A DNA stretch of 64,000 nucleotides. It comes from UBA6244 sp965140775. GTDB lineage: Bacteria; Bacteroidota; Bacteroidia; Bacteroidales; F082. The DNA lies in contig OZ223471.1 in NCBI GenBank assembly GCA_965140775.1, positions 3,410,001 to 3,474,000 of the forward strand, read 5' to 3'. The translations under genes and the position numbers were made by a program. Each line of letters begins with the position of its first letter. The stretch's first letter is position 1. Shown one piece after another: positions 1 through 8,640 of this stretch. Below the pieces are notes generated by a model. The model ran no database searches. It saw only the letters and a program-made list of their open reading frames with translations, and was not told the origin of the DNA.

Positions 1-44
1 AAACTGCTAAATCAAAAAAACGAACCACACCCTTACCCTCAATT

Positions 45-224
45 ATGAATCAAAATTTTATCATTTCTGAATTCAGTTAAAAATATCAGGGACTGCTTTG
101 ATTTTGAGTACGGGGAATACAATTCAATAACCAATGGCAGGATTGTTTGCAAAGAAAACAACACGGATTTTTTAATTGAAAATGATAAGCTGTTCAGATG
201 GACTTATCAAGAACTGATAAATTA
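45..224 (+). pseudogene. Possible frameshifted remnant of a small unrecognised gene
   Basis: From the ATG at 45 a reading frame runs 11 codons (MNQNFIISEFS) and stops at 78-80. A second frame, offset by one base, is open from 49 to the stop at 222-224 and reads like real protein (for example DFEYGEYNSITNGRI and FLIENDKLFRWTYQELIN). It has no start codon of its own. A single-base indel near the A-run at 79-83 would join the two frames into a protein of about 59 residues. I recognise no family. It could also be the tail of a gene whose start was lost by rearrangement, or chance. Confidence 0.3.
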
Positions 225-416
225 ATGACAGAAAAAAATGGTACACTTATCAAAAAGCACTATAAATGAAGACAATATCGATAAACAAATACCGTAGCAA
301 CTTGAAAGCATGGACCTGTGCATTGCCAAACGCAACATATACTTAACGTGGTAAAACGAAATGTCGGTAAATGGATTTCAACAATATTCGATAATTAACA
401 AAAAGTGACTTTTCAG
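225..416. other. AT-rich stretch without a recognisable gene
   Basis: Between the remnant and the GFA gene no frame is convincingly coding and no perfect -7 box or terminator was found. The sequence is AT-rich, like the flanking bases and unlike the rest of the window. Confidence 0.4.
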
Positions 417-818
417 ATGGAATACTTGGGTTCATGTTTATGCAAAGGAATTAAATTTAAAGTAGTTGGTGACTTTGAGCATTTTTATCTATGCCATTGC
501 AGATATTGCAGAAAAGACACAGGTTCTGCTCATGCTGCAAATTTGTTTTCCACAACAGCAAAACTGGAATGGATAAAAACTGAAACTGAAATTAAAAAAT
601 TTCAACCACATAAAAGCAATCATGTGAAGGCCTTTTGTGCAAATTGTGGGTCAGCGCTGCCCAATTTACAAATGGACGATAAACTTTTAGTAGTTCCGGC
701 CGGATGTTTAGATACTAAATTAGAAAAACGACCCAATGCACATATTTTCGTCTCAAACAAAGCAAGTTGGGATGAGTCGTTGGAAGAAATAAAAAAATTT
801 GACCGTTTTCCGGAATAA
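417..818 (+). CDS. GFA (Mss4-like) domain zinc protein
   Basis: A 133-residue member of the GFA family, which is named after glutathione-dependent formaldehyde-activating enzyme. Most members are small zinc proteins of unknown function. The family cysteine pattern is complete: C7 and C9 in GSCLCKG, C26/C28/C31 in LCHCRYC, and C74/C77 in FCANCG, enough for a structural and a catalytic-site zinc. I chose ATG 417 over an in-frame GTG at 405 because the family normally begins just before the GxCxCG motif. It stands alone in an AT-rich, gene-poor 1.3 kb, which suggests recent acquisition. Glutathione or formaldehyde chemistry cannot be inferred from the sequence. Confidence 0.8.
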   Translation: MEYLGSCLCKGIKFKVVGDFEHFYLCHCRYCRKDTGSAHAANLFSTTAKLEWIKTETEIKKFQPHKSNHVKAFCANCGSALPNLQMDDKLLVVPAGCLDTKLEKRPNAHIFVSNKASWDESLEEIKKFDRFPE

Positions 819-1314
819 AAAATCAATCGAAAACAATTTGCTCTGTAATTTGTTGATAAACAGACAGCCTGAAATGTATCCTATCACCCTAACAAACCGG
901 ACATAATCAACATTTGTGTACATGGGAAAATGAAAGTTAAGCACAAAGGAAAAAGCAGAAAACCCTACAGAAATCTCTGAACAAAAGATAAAAAACGTCA
1001 AATAGAACATAAAGTTTTCTTGCTGCGACTACATACCTAAAGTTGCTCCCGGAATTTTGAGAACAAGTACTGATTGAACGCGAAGTGCGAATGCTAATAA
1101 ACTGAAACAACCCTGTCAGCAAATTCGGGATATAAAAACCTGAGGGATCCTCCTTGCCACTACCATGGGACGAAGAGAATTGCTTATTTTTGAAACTAAA
1201 TTGCCTGATGAATCGGGGACTTAACCGGCAGTTTAAAACTTTGTTCCCTGCTATTTTATGTTATTTGTTTATGTTTAGTATGCATTTTGATTCCAAAACG
1301 AGGCCCTTTTTATC
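819..1314. other. Gene-free AT-rich spacer
   Basis: About 500 bases with no ORF that resembles protein on either strand. Open frames of 60-200 codons on the minus strand have biased, low-complexity translations, and the longest is a shadow of the methyltransferase gene. No hairpin terminator, tRNA or repeat was recognised. It may be decayed coding sequence. Confidence 0.4.
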
Positions 1315-1869
1315 ATGAAAAAATCCGATACCCTTAGCTCCGTCGAATTGTTCAGAACTTTGCAAACCAACAAGTTCTACGAAAAGGCACACCGTCCAAT
1401 TGTCATTGCCGACAACCTGCGTACACCTGAAAATATGGGCGCGGTACTGCGGTTGGCCGGAAACATCGGGGCAGCCCTCACCTTGTTTATCAGCAATGCA
1501 CCCATTACCTTCAAAACTTACAAAATCAAGCGGACAGCCTCGGGAGCCTACGAAAAAGAAACATGGAAAATAATTGAGTTGAATGAACTTACGGAACACC
1601 TCCCCCATGATTATGAAATCGTAGCACTCGAAACCGAAGCCAAAGCCCAAAATATATATACTGCCAACCTTCCCGAAAAAATGGCCATTGTGGTGGGCAA
1701 TGAGCTTTTTGGTATCGACCCCCAATTGATGGCCATGGCACATCACAAGGTTTTTATTCCTTTGCCGGGAGAAATCTATTCGCTCAATGTTACGCATGCC
1801 CTCTCCGTGGGACTGTTCGAGTGGTACCGGCAGACAGCTCACAAATATGCCAAAGCTGACACCAAATAA
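1315..1869 (+). CDS. SpoU/TrmH-family RNA 2'-O-ribose methyltransferase
   Basis: A 184-residue SPOUT-class methyltransferase that would transfer a methyl group from S-adenosylmethionine to a ribose 2'-OH in tRNA or rRNA. All three SpoU motifs are visible: motif 1 at residues 34-41 (NLRTPENM, with the catalytic Arg at 36), motif 2 at 126-134 (VVGNELFGI), and motif 3 at 148-162 (IPLPGEIYSLNVTHA), which form the knotted cofactor site. There is no N-terminal substrate-binding domain, so the length fits the short TrmH/TrmL-like forms. The target nucleotide cannot be told from sequence. It is monocistronic. Confidence 0.88.
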   Translation: MKKSDTLSSVELFRTLQTNKFYEKAHRPIVIADNLRTPENMGAVLRLAGNIGAALTLFISNAPITFKTYKIKRTASGAYEKETWKIIELNELTEHLPHDYEIVALETEAKAQNIYTANLPEKMAIVVGNELFGIDPQLMAMAHHKVFIPLPGEIYSLNVTHALSVGLFEWYRQTAHKYAKADTK

Positions 1870-2064
1870 CCAGGCTCTGTTTCCCACACCTTCCTCCCAT
1901 TTTTTTATTTCATGACCACGAACTGCTAAAACTTTAATAATCTGATTATTATCAGAATTTCACAGGTTGTTTTGCCGGCAACCAAGACAATTGACGAGGG
2001 GATTAAGCAGGAAAAGCGTTGACTTTTTTGTAACTTTACCCCCTGTTAATTTAAAAAGAAAAGA

Positions 2065-3435
2065 ATGGAAAAAGTTAATGCCTTTATTCAAGAAAACAAA
2101 GACCGTTTTATGGACGAGCTCTTTGAAATCATCCGCATACCCTCCATCAGTTCCATCGCCGATCACAAACCCGACATGATCCGCATGGCCAACCATTACA
2201 AAGAAAGCCTGCTAAAAGCCGGAGTTGACAAAGCTGAAGTGATGCCCACCAAAGGAAATCCGGTGGTGTATGCCGAAAAAATAATCGATCCGAACTTGCC
2301 CACCGTGCTGGTGTATGCCCATTACGACGTAATGCCGGTGGATCCCATCGACCTGTGGACAAGCCCTCCGTTTGAGCCCGAAATCCGCAATGGCCACATC
2401 TATGCCCGTGGTGCCGACGACGATAAGGGGCAAGGTTTTATGCATGTAAAAGCCTTCGAAACCCTCGTTAATACCAACAACCTCAAGGTGAATGTTAAAT
2501 TCATGATCGAAGGAGAAGAAGAGATTGGCTCGGTGAGTTTGGGTGCCTTTTGCGATGAACACAAAGAAATGCTTAAAGCTGACATTATCCTGGTATCCGA
2601 CACCGGCATGATTGCCCGCGATATTCCGTCCATTACAGTGGGATTAAGAGGTCTGGCCTATTGGCAGGTGGAAGTTACGGGTCCCAACCGCGACCTGCAC
2701 TCCGGTCTTTTTGGTGGTGGCGTGGCCAACCCCATCAACGTGTTGTCGAAAATGATTGCGTCTATGACCGACGAAAACAATGTGATTACCATGCCAGGTT
2801 TTTACGACGACGTGCTGGAATCCACTCCCGAAGAAAGAAAAAAACTCAACCTGGCACCTTTCGACCTCAACGAATACAAAGCCGCCATTGATGTGGAAGA
2901 AGTAGCCGGAGAAACCGGATATACCACCATTGAGCGCACAGGCATCCGCCCATCGTTCGATGTTTGTGGTATCTGGGGCGGATATACCGGCGAAGGAGCC
3001 AAAACCGTGCTACCCTCGAAGGCTTATGCCAAAATATCTTCCCGATTGGTACCCAACCAAAATCATGAGAAAATCGCCAAAATGTTCGAGGAATATTTCA
3101 CAAGTATTGCCCCCAAGTCGGTAAAGGTCAAGGTGGATTCACTCCATGGGGGTCAGGCCTATGTTTGCCCCATCGATTTGCCGGCCTACAAAGCTGCCGA
3201 AAAAGCTTATACCAAGACTTATGGAAAAGTGCCTGTGCCCACCCGCAGTGGCGGAAGCATTCCAATAATCTCCACATTTGAAGATAAATTAGGAATCAAA
3301 TCCATCTTGATGGGCTTTGGCCTCGAATCAGATGCCATCCACTCCCCCAACGAAAACTATCCGGTGGAAAATTTCTACAACGGTATCGAAACCATTACCT
3401 GGTTTTACCATTTTTTCGCTGAAGAGATGAAATAG
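2065..3435 (+). CDS. M20 family dipeptidase
   Basis: A 456-residue cytosolic zinc dipeptidase of the M20 (carnosinase/CNDP-like) group, with no signal peptide. The metal site is intact: H86 and D88 in YAHYDVMPVDP, D119 in GADDDKG, the general-base/ligand glutamates E152-E153 in EGEEEIGS, D179 in VSDTG, and H426 in AIHSPNEN. A lid/dimerisation domain lies between about residues 195 and 340 (GLRGLAYWQVEV onward). The length is normal for the family. It probably trims small peptides for nutrition or recycling; the substrate is not predictable. A hairpin followed by a T-run lies just after the stop. Confidence 0.88.
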   Translation: MEKVNAFIQENKDRFMDELFEIIRIPSISSIADHKPDMIRMANHYKESLLKAGVDKAEVMPTKGNPVVYAEKIIDPNLPTVLVYAHYDVMPVDPIDLWTSPPFEPEIRNGHIYARGADDDKGQGFMHVKAFETLVNTNNLKVNVKFMIEGEEEIGSVSLGAFCDEHKEMLKADIILVSDTGMIARDIPSITVGLRGLAYWQVEVTGPNRDLHSGLFGGGVANPINVLSKMIASMTDENNVITMPGFYDDVLESTPEERKKLNLAPFDLNEYKAAIDVEEVAGETGYTTIERTGIRPSFDVCGIWGGYTGEGAKTVLPSKAYAKISSRLVPNQNHEKIAKMFEEYFTSIAPKSVKVKVDSLHGGQAYVCPIDLPAYKAAEKAYTKTYGKVPVPTRSGGSIPIISTFEDKLGIKSILMGFGLESDAIHSPNENYPVENFYNGIETITWFYHFFAEEMK

Positions 3436-3455
3436 TAAATAATTTTTTATTCAAG

Positions 3456-3488
3456 AAAGGGCTATTCGGTTTCCGGTAGTCCTTTTTT
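3456..3488 (+). terminator. Intrinsic terminator after the M20 dipeptidase gene
   Basis: AAAGG at 3456-3460 pairs with CCTTT at 3481-3485 and the stem continues with GCTA against TAGT (one G-U pair). A run of seven T begins at 3483. The hairpin is 20 bases past the dipeptidase stop codon. The upper stem is imperfect. Confidence 0.6.
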
Positions 3489-3630
3489 TATGCCCTTGTA
3501 TTGATTTAGTTCAAGAACTCAACCCCGAAGGCTTTCAGGGCAAGGGTTCAAGGGTTGAGATTATTGGTTGCCTTTTTGCTCAAAATATTTGATTATCTGT
3601 TGATTACACGTTCAAATATTTGAATCGAAC

Positions 3631-3680
3631 TTCAAGCGTGGACGCTTGAAGCGGGTGAGTGGACGCTTGAAGCGGGTGAG
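3631..3680. repeat. Palindrome plus 21-base direct duplication
   Basis: TTCAAGCGT and ACGCTTGAA, separated by GG, form a perfect 9-bp-arm palindrome at 3631-3650. The 21-base unit beginning GTGGACGCTTGAAG at 3638 is repeated without a gap at 3659-3679. The core GCTTG/CAAGC word is shared with the palindromes at 3692 and 3827. Confidence 0.85.
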
Positions 3681-3691
3681 GTTCTTCATCT

Positions 3692-3713
3692 GGCGCAAGC
3701 GTCCGCTTGTGCC
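3692..3713. repeat. REP-like 22-base palindrome, copy 1
   Basis: GGCGCAAGCG, TC, CGCTTGTGCC: a near-perfect palindrome (9 of 10 arm bases pair). It is the exact reverse complement of 3827-3848, so the two copies form a 22-base inverted repeat around a 113-base AT-rich spacer. Confidence 0.88.
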
Positions 3714-3826
3714 TTTATTTCCATAGGCAAACGCCAGATTACAGTGTTAAATAAGTTTTAATCCCACGTTTTTACCACAATAAACACTTATGCAACAACT
3801 AATGCAAAATAACAAGTTTTTCAATT

Positions 3827-3848
3827 GGCACAAGCGGACGCTTGCGCC
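3827..3848. repeat. REP-like 22-base palindrome, copy 2 (inverted)
   Basis: Exact reverse complement of 3692-3713. Small GC-rich palindromes dispersed between genes are typical of REP/BIME elements. No transposase is visible nearby. Confidence 0.88.
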
Positions 3849-3864
3849 AGTTTGAGAGGTTTCC

Positions 3865-3927
3865 CAACTTCCGACTTCCAACTCCCGACTTCCGTCTTCC
3901 GTCTTCCATCTCCCGACTTCCGACTCT
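3865..3927. repeat. Tandem heptanucleotide repeat, nine units
   Basis: Nine contiguous 7-base units with consensus CGACTTC: CAACTTC, CGACTTC, CAACTCC, CGACTTC, CGTCTTC, CGTCTTC, CATCTCC, CGACTTC, CGACTCT. It ends nine bases before the stop codon of the minus-strand rlmL-like gene. The strand bias (pyrimidine-rich on plus) is strong. Confidence 0.9.
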
Positions 3928-3935
3928 CCCCTCCC

Positions 3936-5546
3936 CTACAACTCATCCGTTCGGGGACGACGGGGTTTTCTTTTCACTTTTTTTTCGGGTTTTTCCTGTT
4001 TGTCGGATTGGTGGTTGATAAAACTGCGGATACGTTTTCTTCCTGTATAATCAGCTTGTTCCCATTCGCGCCTTCTTTCGCTATCGCCCGGTAATTCCTC
4101 ACTTTTCCGGCTATCACGACGCTCACTGGACTTTTCTGCAAATGACGCTCTGTCAAGCTTGTCGCTGGTGGGCTTTGCCCTGCGTGGCCCCTCATTTCTC
4201 CGTTCGGTTCGGTTCTCAAAAGGTGGACGTTCCTCCCGTTTTTCACGTGAGAATTTTTCGCCACGTTTTTCCTTAAAGGAGTCTTTTCTGAATCCCGAAT
4301 CTCGTTCCGAACGTGGTTTATCCGATGAATCAAACCTTCTTTTATCACCGCCGCGGGGTGAGTCATCGCGGTTTTCCTCACCATAGCGTTTGCTTCCCTG
4401 GTATACTTCGTATTTCAAAAAACGTGTTTCAATGGGTCCGTTATAAAGCGGAATGCGGCGAGCAGGTCTGAGTCCGACAAATTTAAAGGTATCAATGCTT
4501 GGGGTAATCATCCAGGCATCAAACCCGGTAAAATTCTTTTTTAACGCATCCCCTATTCCCCGATACAAATCCTTTAACTCACCTCGCTCCTCCAAACGCA
4601 ACCCATAGGGCGGGTTCATGATAACAATACCTTGCCCGGATTCGGGTTTGATGGAATCCAAAAAACGACAATGTACCTCCACGTCTTTGTGCAAACCGGC
4701 ATTTTTCAAATTGCTCCTGGTAAAACCTACAGCTTTTTCCGAACGGTCGGATGCGATAATCCGGTGAGTAAGCTCTCCCATTTTGCTGTCGGCTTCTTCC
4801 TTTACTTTCTGCCATAATTCAGCATCGTAGCCTTCCCAATTCATAAATGCAAACTCTTTGCGGTAATATCCCGAAGGTATGTGCATGGCAATCATGGCCG
4901 CTTCGATGGCAATAGTGCCTGAACCACACATGGGGTCGTAAAAATCGGTTTCGCCTTTCCAGCCGGTGAGGTGAATCATACCTGCAGCCAACACTTCGTT
5001 GATGGGCGCTTTGTCGGCGGCTATGCGATATCCACGTCGGTGCAACGATTGTCCGGAACTGTCGAGCGAAATGGTGCAAACATTGTGACTAATATGAACA
5101 TCAATAAATATATGTGGGTTGTCGGTATCTACCCAGGGACGTTTTCCCAGTTTTTCACGAAACTGATCCACAATGGCATCTTTGGTTTTTAAAGCCACGA
5201 AATGACTGTGATCCAATTCACTATGAAAAACATTGGCTTCTACCGAAAAAGTTTGCTCCAGCTTAAATACCTGCGTCCAATCGATTTTCACTACCTTGTC
5301 GTAAAGCTGTTGTTCGTTGGTTACCTCGAATACGCCAATGGGCTTGAGTATCCTGATGGCGGTACTTGCCAGATAGTTGGCCTTGTACATGGTGGACAAA
5401 TCGCCCCTAAATTTGGCTCCGCGTTTGATGGGTTCGGCATCCAGAGCACCCAGTGCGGTCAATTCGGCGACCAACACATTTTCGAGTCCGGCAAAAGTCT
5501 TGGCTACAAAATCCATTCCCGGCACATATTCTTTAAGAGATTCCAT
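3936..5546 (-). CDS. rlmL: THUMP-domain class I 23S rRNA methyltransferase with long charged tail
   Basis: A 536-residue RNA methyltransferase of the RlmL/YcbY type, predicted to methylate a guanine N2 in 23S rRNA. An N-terminal ferredoxin-like/THUMP RNA-binding part (about 10-165) precedes a UPF0020-type Rossmann methylase (about 170-385) with the cofactor motif MCGSGT at 206-211 and the catalytic NPPYG at 311-315. E. coli RlmL has a second methylase (RlmK) fused behind this. Here it is replaced by about 150 residues of Arg/Lys/Glu/Asp/Ser-rich low-complexity sequence (about 386-536) that should be disordered and may bind RNA. The start ATG lies 7 bases after a perfect -7 box on the minus strand. 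The gene symbol is by domain similarity; the target base is inferred. Confidence 0.85.
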   Translation of the reverse strand: MESLKEYVPGMDFVAKTFAGLENVLVAELTALGALDAEPIKRGAKFRGDLSTMYKANYLASTAIRILKPIGVFEVTNEQQLYDKVVKIDWTQVFKLEQTFSVEANVFHSELDHSHFVALKTKDAIVDQFREKLGKRPWVDTDNPHIFIDVHISHNVCTISLDSSGQSLHRRGYRIAADKAPINEVLAAGMIHLTGWKGETDFYDPMCGSGTIAIEAAMIAMHIPSGYYRKEFAFMNWEGYDAELWQKVKEEADSKMGELTHRIIASDRSEKAVGFTRSNLKNAGLHKDVEVHCRFLDSIKPESGQGIVIMNPPYGLRLEERGELKDLYRGIGDALKKNFTGFDAWMITPSIDTFKFVGLRPARRIPLYNGPIETRFLKYEVYQGSKRYGEENRDDSPRGGDKRRFDSSDKPRSERDSGFRKDSFKEKRGEKFSREKREERPPFENRTERRNEGPRRAKPTSDKLDRASFAEKSSERRDSRKSEELPGDSERRREWEQADYTGRKRIRSFINHQSDKQEKPEKKVKRKPRRPRTDEL

Positions 5547-5553
5547 AAGGGCG

Positions 5554-5587
5554 CAAAATTAACTAATTTAGCACGTCAAATTTCAAA
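5554..5587 (-). promoter_or_regulatory. Bacteroidota-type promoter for the rlmL-like gene
   Basis: Read on the minus strand: TTTG (5587-5584), 22 bases, TAATTTTG (5561-5554), matching -33 TTTG and -7 TAnnTTTG. The -7 box ends 7 bases before the ATG, so the 5' leader would be very short. Confidence 0.5.
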
Positions 5588-5611
5588 GCCGAAAACTTTT
5601 AACCACGACTC

Positions 5612-5938
5612 ATGACCATAGAAGAAGCACAAAAAACAATTGATAACTGGATAAACACCACCGGGGTACGATACTTTAGTGAACTTACCAACATGGCCAT
5701 CCTCACCGAAGAAGTGGGCGAGGTGGCCCGAATCATCGCAAGAAAATATGGCGACCAATCTTTCAAAGAGAATGAAAACGACAAAAACCTGGCGGATGAA
5801 CTGGCCGACGTACTATTCGTAGTGATTTGTCTGGCCAACCAAACCGGCATCGACCTGACCGAAGCCTTGCAGAAAAACCTGGCCAAAAAGGAAATCCGGG
5901 ACAAAGACCGACATAAAAACAATCCGAAATTGTATTAG
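5612..5938 (+). CDS. MazG-like nucleotide pyrophosphohydrolase
   Basis: A 108-residue all-alpha NTP pyrophosphohydrolase of the MazG/dUTPase-like superfamily. The metal-binding signature is present: EEVGE at 33-37 and DELADVLF at 62-69 (ExxE followed by ExxD). It is a single short domain, unlike the duplicated E. coli MazG, and resembles the small house-cleaning forms that hydrolyse non-canonical NTPs. It lies divergent to the rlmL-like gene, separated by 65 bases. The exact nucleotide substrate cannot be inferred. Confidence 0.85.
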   Translation: MTIEEAQKTIDNWINTTGVRYFSELTNMAILTEEVGEVARIIARKYGDQSFKENENDKNLADELADVLFVVICLANQTGIDLTEALQKNLAKKEIRDKDRHKNNPKLY

Positions 5939-6066
5939 GTGCATCGGGGTTCGGGAGTCTGCCTTCACTTTAACTTTCTTCATGACTCTTTCATCTTTTT
6001 TCCTTCCCAAAATACACCACCCCAATCCCGGGCAGCAACTTTTAACAGATATTATACCTGTCGGTG

Positions 6067-6096
6067 TTTGATAATACGGCAATTCAACTAATTTTG
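6067..6096 (+). promoter_or_regulatory. Bacteroidota-type promoter for the DUF5686 gene
   Basis: TTTG (6067-6070), 18 bases, TAATTTTG (6089-6096). Both elements match the Bacteroidota consensus, and the spacing equals that of the candidate promoter at 53402-53431. The start codon is 34 bases downstream. Confidence 0.6.
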
Positions 6097-6130
6097 GTTT
6101 TCCATTTCAATATTTAAGACAACACACCGA

Positions 6131-8566
6131 ATGAAACATTCATTACCATATCTCATTTTTTTCCTGATTTTTCCATGGCAAATCTTCGGGCAGGACATGT
6201 TGGTGAAAGGCACCATTACCGACAGCAAAACCGGTGAGGCATTGGCATTTGTAAATATCGTGAGTAACGACGGACGTGGTGCTGTAAGCGACATCGATGG
6301 GAAATTTGTATTGAAACCGGGACGAAACACCCGAACCCTGTCTTTTTCGTATGTAGGATATCAACCCAAAACAGTGGAAATCGACTTCAATGGTGAATTT
6401 CAAATCATCTCGCTTACGCCCAAAACATTCGACCTTCAGGAGGTCAATATTTTCCCCGGCGAAAACCCTGCCCACCGCATCATCAACCATGTGATTGAAA
6501 ACCGTGATGCCAATAATCCTGAAAAACTGAAGGCCTTTAAGTATGTGTCGTACGACAAAATGATTTTGACAGTTGACTCAGACTCGTTGATGAAACGCGA
6601 CCCCGCCTTGCTCGACAGCAATGAAATGATGGCCCGGAAATTTCTTTCAAAACAGGATTTGTTTATCATGGAAACAGTTACCGAACGCAAGTATCTGGCT
6701 CCGGGACTCAACCAGGAAAACGTACTGGCCACAAGGGTTTCGGGGTTTTCGGATCCCATCATCACCTTCATGATTTCACAAATTCAATCCACCAGTTTCT
6801 ACGATGAAAAAATCGAAATCGCAGGCAAGGAATACATCAACCCCATCAGCCGTGGCAGTACCAAAAAATATTTTTTCCTGATCGAAGATACCACCTATTC
6901 CGAACAAGGCGACACCGTGTTTATCATTTCATACCGCCCCATGAAAGGCACCCGTTTCGAGGGAATGCAGGGATTTTTATCCATCAACACCAATGGCTGG
7001 GCCATTCAAAATGTAAAGGCGGCACCCCGCGACGATTCGGCTACCGGCATCAGCATACGTATCCAACAAGCCTATGAATTCGTTCAGGGACATTGGTTTC
7101 CGGCTCAATTGAACACCGACTTGAGCGTGCCGATGATATCGGTGAGCGACAGCACCAACAACTACCCGCTCATTGGCCGTGGAAGAAGTTATATCCGCGA
7201 AATCGACCTCAATCCCGACCTGAAAAAAAGCGAATTTGGCTACCACGAAATTGAAATTGAAGAGGGTGCCACCAAACGCAAGGGCGAATTTTGGCGTGAG
7301 TACCGAATCGATAGCCTTACCGACAAGGAAAAGGAAACCTATCGGGTAATCGACAGCCTGGGCAAAGAAGCCAATTTTGACAAAATGGCAGCTACCTTTC
7401 AAACTTTGCTCAGCGGCAGAATCCCATACAAGTGGATCGACATCGACCTGAACAAAATTATCCGTTACAACGATTACGAAGGGCTGTATCTGGGTGCCGG
7501 ATTTCATACCAACGACAAGGTATCCAAACGAGTGAAAATGGGGGCTTTTGGCGGTTATGGATTCAAGGATAAACAAGCAAAATATGGCGGCGACATCAGT
7601 TGGATTGTGCATAAACGCTCCGAATCCACCATCCGCGCCGAAGGCTACAATACGGTAATTGCAACGGGAGAGGTGCGGTTTTTCGACGATAAATACCAAA
7701 TATACCGCACCGATGACTTTTATCAATTCTTCGTTTCGAGGATGAACCCCACAGTTGGCGGCGAACTGAATTACCTTTTCCGACTGAAACCTGCCCGCGA
7801 CTTCAAATGGAATGTGGGAATTAAACATCAACAAAAAGAGGCATACGGCAACTACTTCTTCACCAGCGACTTATTACCTGCCGGAAAGTCGCTCACCCAA
7901 TACAATTTCAGCGAAGCCAACATTGGGTTCCGCTTTGCTTACCGCGAAAAAATCCTTCAAACCACCAAAGGTCAGTTGTCGTTTGGCTCCAAATACCCCG
8001 TGATCTGGCTCAATTACAGCCGTGGATTCAAAGACATACTAGGTGGAGATTTTGAATACAACCGGTTGGATTTGAAACTCGAATACACCCACAAAACAAA
8101 ATACTATGGTCAAACCGGCGTGAAACTCATGGCCGGAATGGTTGACGGACAAATACCGGTGAGCAACTTATTCAACGCCGTTGGAACCTATCGCGGAATT
8201 GCACTTTTTGCTCCCGGAAGCTTCGGCACCATGCGCACCAACGAATTTTTCTCCGATCAATATGTTGCATTATTTCTCACACATAGCTTCGAAAATCTGC
8301 TTTTCAAAACAGGTAAATTCAACCCGGAATTGGTTCTTATCACCAACCTGGCATGGGGAAACATGAGCCATCCTGAGAATCATCACAACATCCGGTTCAA
8401 CACCCTTGAAAAAGGTTATTACGAATCAGGAATCATCATCAGGAAATTATTGAACCTGCAGATTTACGATTTGGGCATTGGTGCACTATACCGCTACGGA
8501 CCCTATGGTTTCGATCATGGCATCGACAACCTGGCATTTAAAATAAGTTTGTATTATGGCTTTTAA
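6131..8566 (+). CDS. DUF5686 outer-membrane protein with carboxypeptidase-like regulatory domain
   Basis: An 811-residue secreted protein. Residues 1-20 are a signal peptide ending before QDM. Residues about 24-105 form a CarboxypepD_reg-like beta-sandwich (KGTITDSKTGEALAFVNI, then LSFSYVGYQPKTV) of the kind found at the front of Bacteroidota outer-membrane proteins. The remainder matches the DUF5686 family; from about residue 440 on, alternating aromatic strands (YLGAGFHTN, GGYGFKDK, ending ISLYYGF with a terminal Phe) indicate an outer-membrane barrel. Function of DUF5686 is unknown. The gene is monocistronic with its own promoter. Confidence 0.85.
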   Translation: MKHSLPYLIFFLIFPWQIFGQDMLVKGTITDSKTGEALAFVNIVSNDGRGAVSDIDGKFVLKPGRNTRTLSFSYVGYQPKTVEIDFNGEFQIISLTPKTFDLQEVNIFPGENPAHRIINHVIENRDANNPEKLKAFKYVSYDKMILTVDSDSLMKRDPALLDSNEMMARKFLSKQDLFIMETVTERKYLAPGLNQENVLATRVSGFSDPIITFMISQIQSTSFYDEKIEIAGKEYINPISRGSTKKYFFLIEDTTYSEQGDTVFIISYRPMKGTRFEGMQGFLSINTNGWAIQNVKAAPRDDSATGISIRIQQAYEFVQGHWFPAQLNTDLSVPMISVSDSTNNYPLIGRGRSYIREIDLNPDLKKSEFGYHEIEIEEGATKRKGEFWREYRIDSLTDKEKETYRVIDSLGKEANFDKMAATFQTLLSGRIPYKWIDIDLNKIIRYNDYEGLYLGAGFHTNDKVSKRVKMGAFGGYGFKDKQAKYGGDISWIVHKRSESTIRAEGYNTVIATGEVRFFDDKYQIYRTDDFYQFFVSRMNPTVGGELNYLFRLKPARDFKWNVGIKHQQKEAYGNYFFTSDLLPAGKSLTQYNFSEANIGFRFAYREKILQTTKGQLSFGSKYPVIWLNYSRGFKDILGGDFEYNRLDLKLEYTHKTKYYGQTGVKLMAGMVDGQIPVSNLFNAVGTYRGIALFAPGSFGTMRTNEFFSDQYVALFLTHSFENLLFKTGKFNPELVLITNLAWGNMSHPENHHNIRFNTLEKGYYESGIIIRKLLNLQIYDLGIGALYRYGPYGFDHGIDNLAFKISLYYGF

Positions 8567-8640
8567 TCATTTCATTTGTAAAGCGACAAATTTTATCGTA
8601 TTTTTATCCATCGCAAATCGATGATCAAATCAACCATCTG

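Noticed and set aside
225..416. attC-type or integron cassette sites near the left edge
   Set aside because: No paired GTTRRRY/RYYYAAC core sites and no integrase are visible in the window.
1261..1887. 208-codon minus-strand ORF opposite the SpoU methyltransferase
   Set aside because: The plus strand has all three SpoU motifs; this frame is its antisense.
3865..3927. Repeat tract as a CRISPR array
   Set aside because: Units are seven bases and contiguous; there are no spacers and no cas genes.
4159..4386. Small ORFs in other frames over the rlmL tail
   Set aside because: The low-complexity tail leaves several frames open; the minus frame continues the methylase with a compatible start.
6977..7834. 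285-codon minus-strand ORF inside the DUF5686 gene
   Set aside because: Shadow frame of a strong plus-strand gene; the translation has no family similarity or coherent hydrophobicity.
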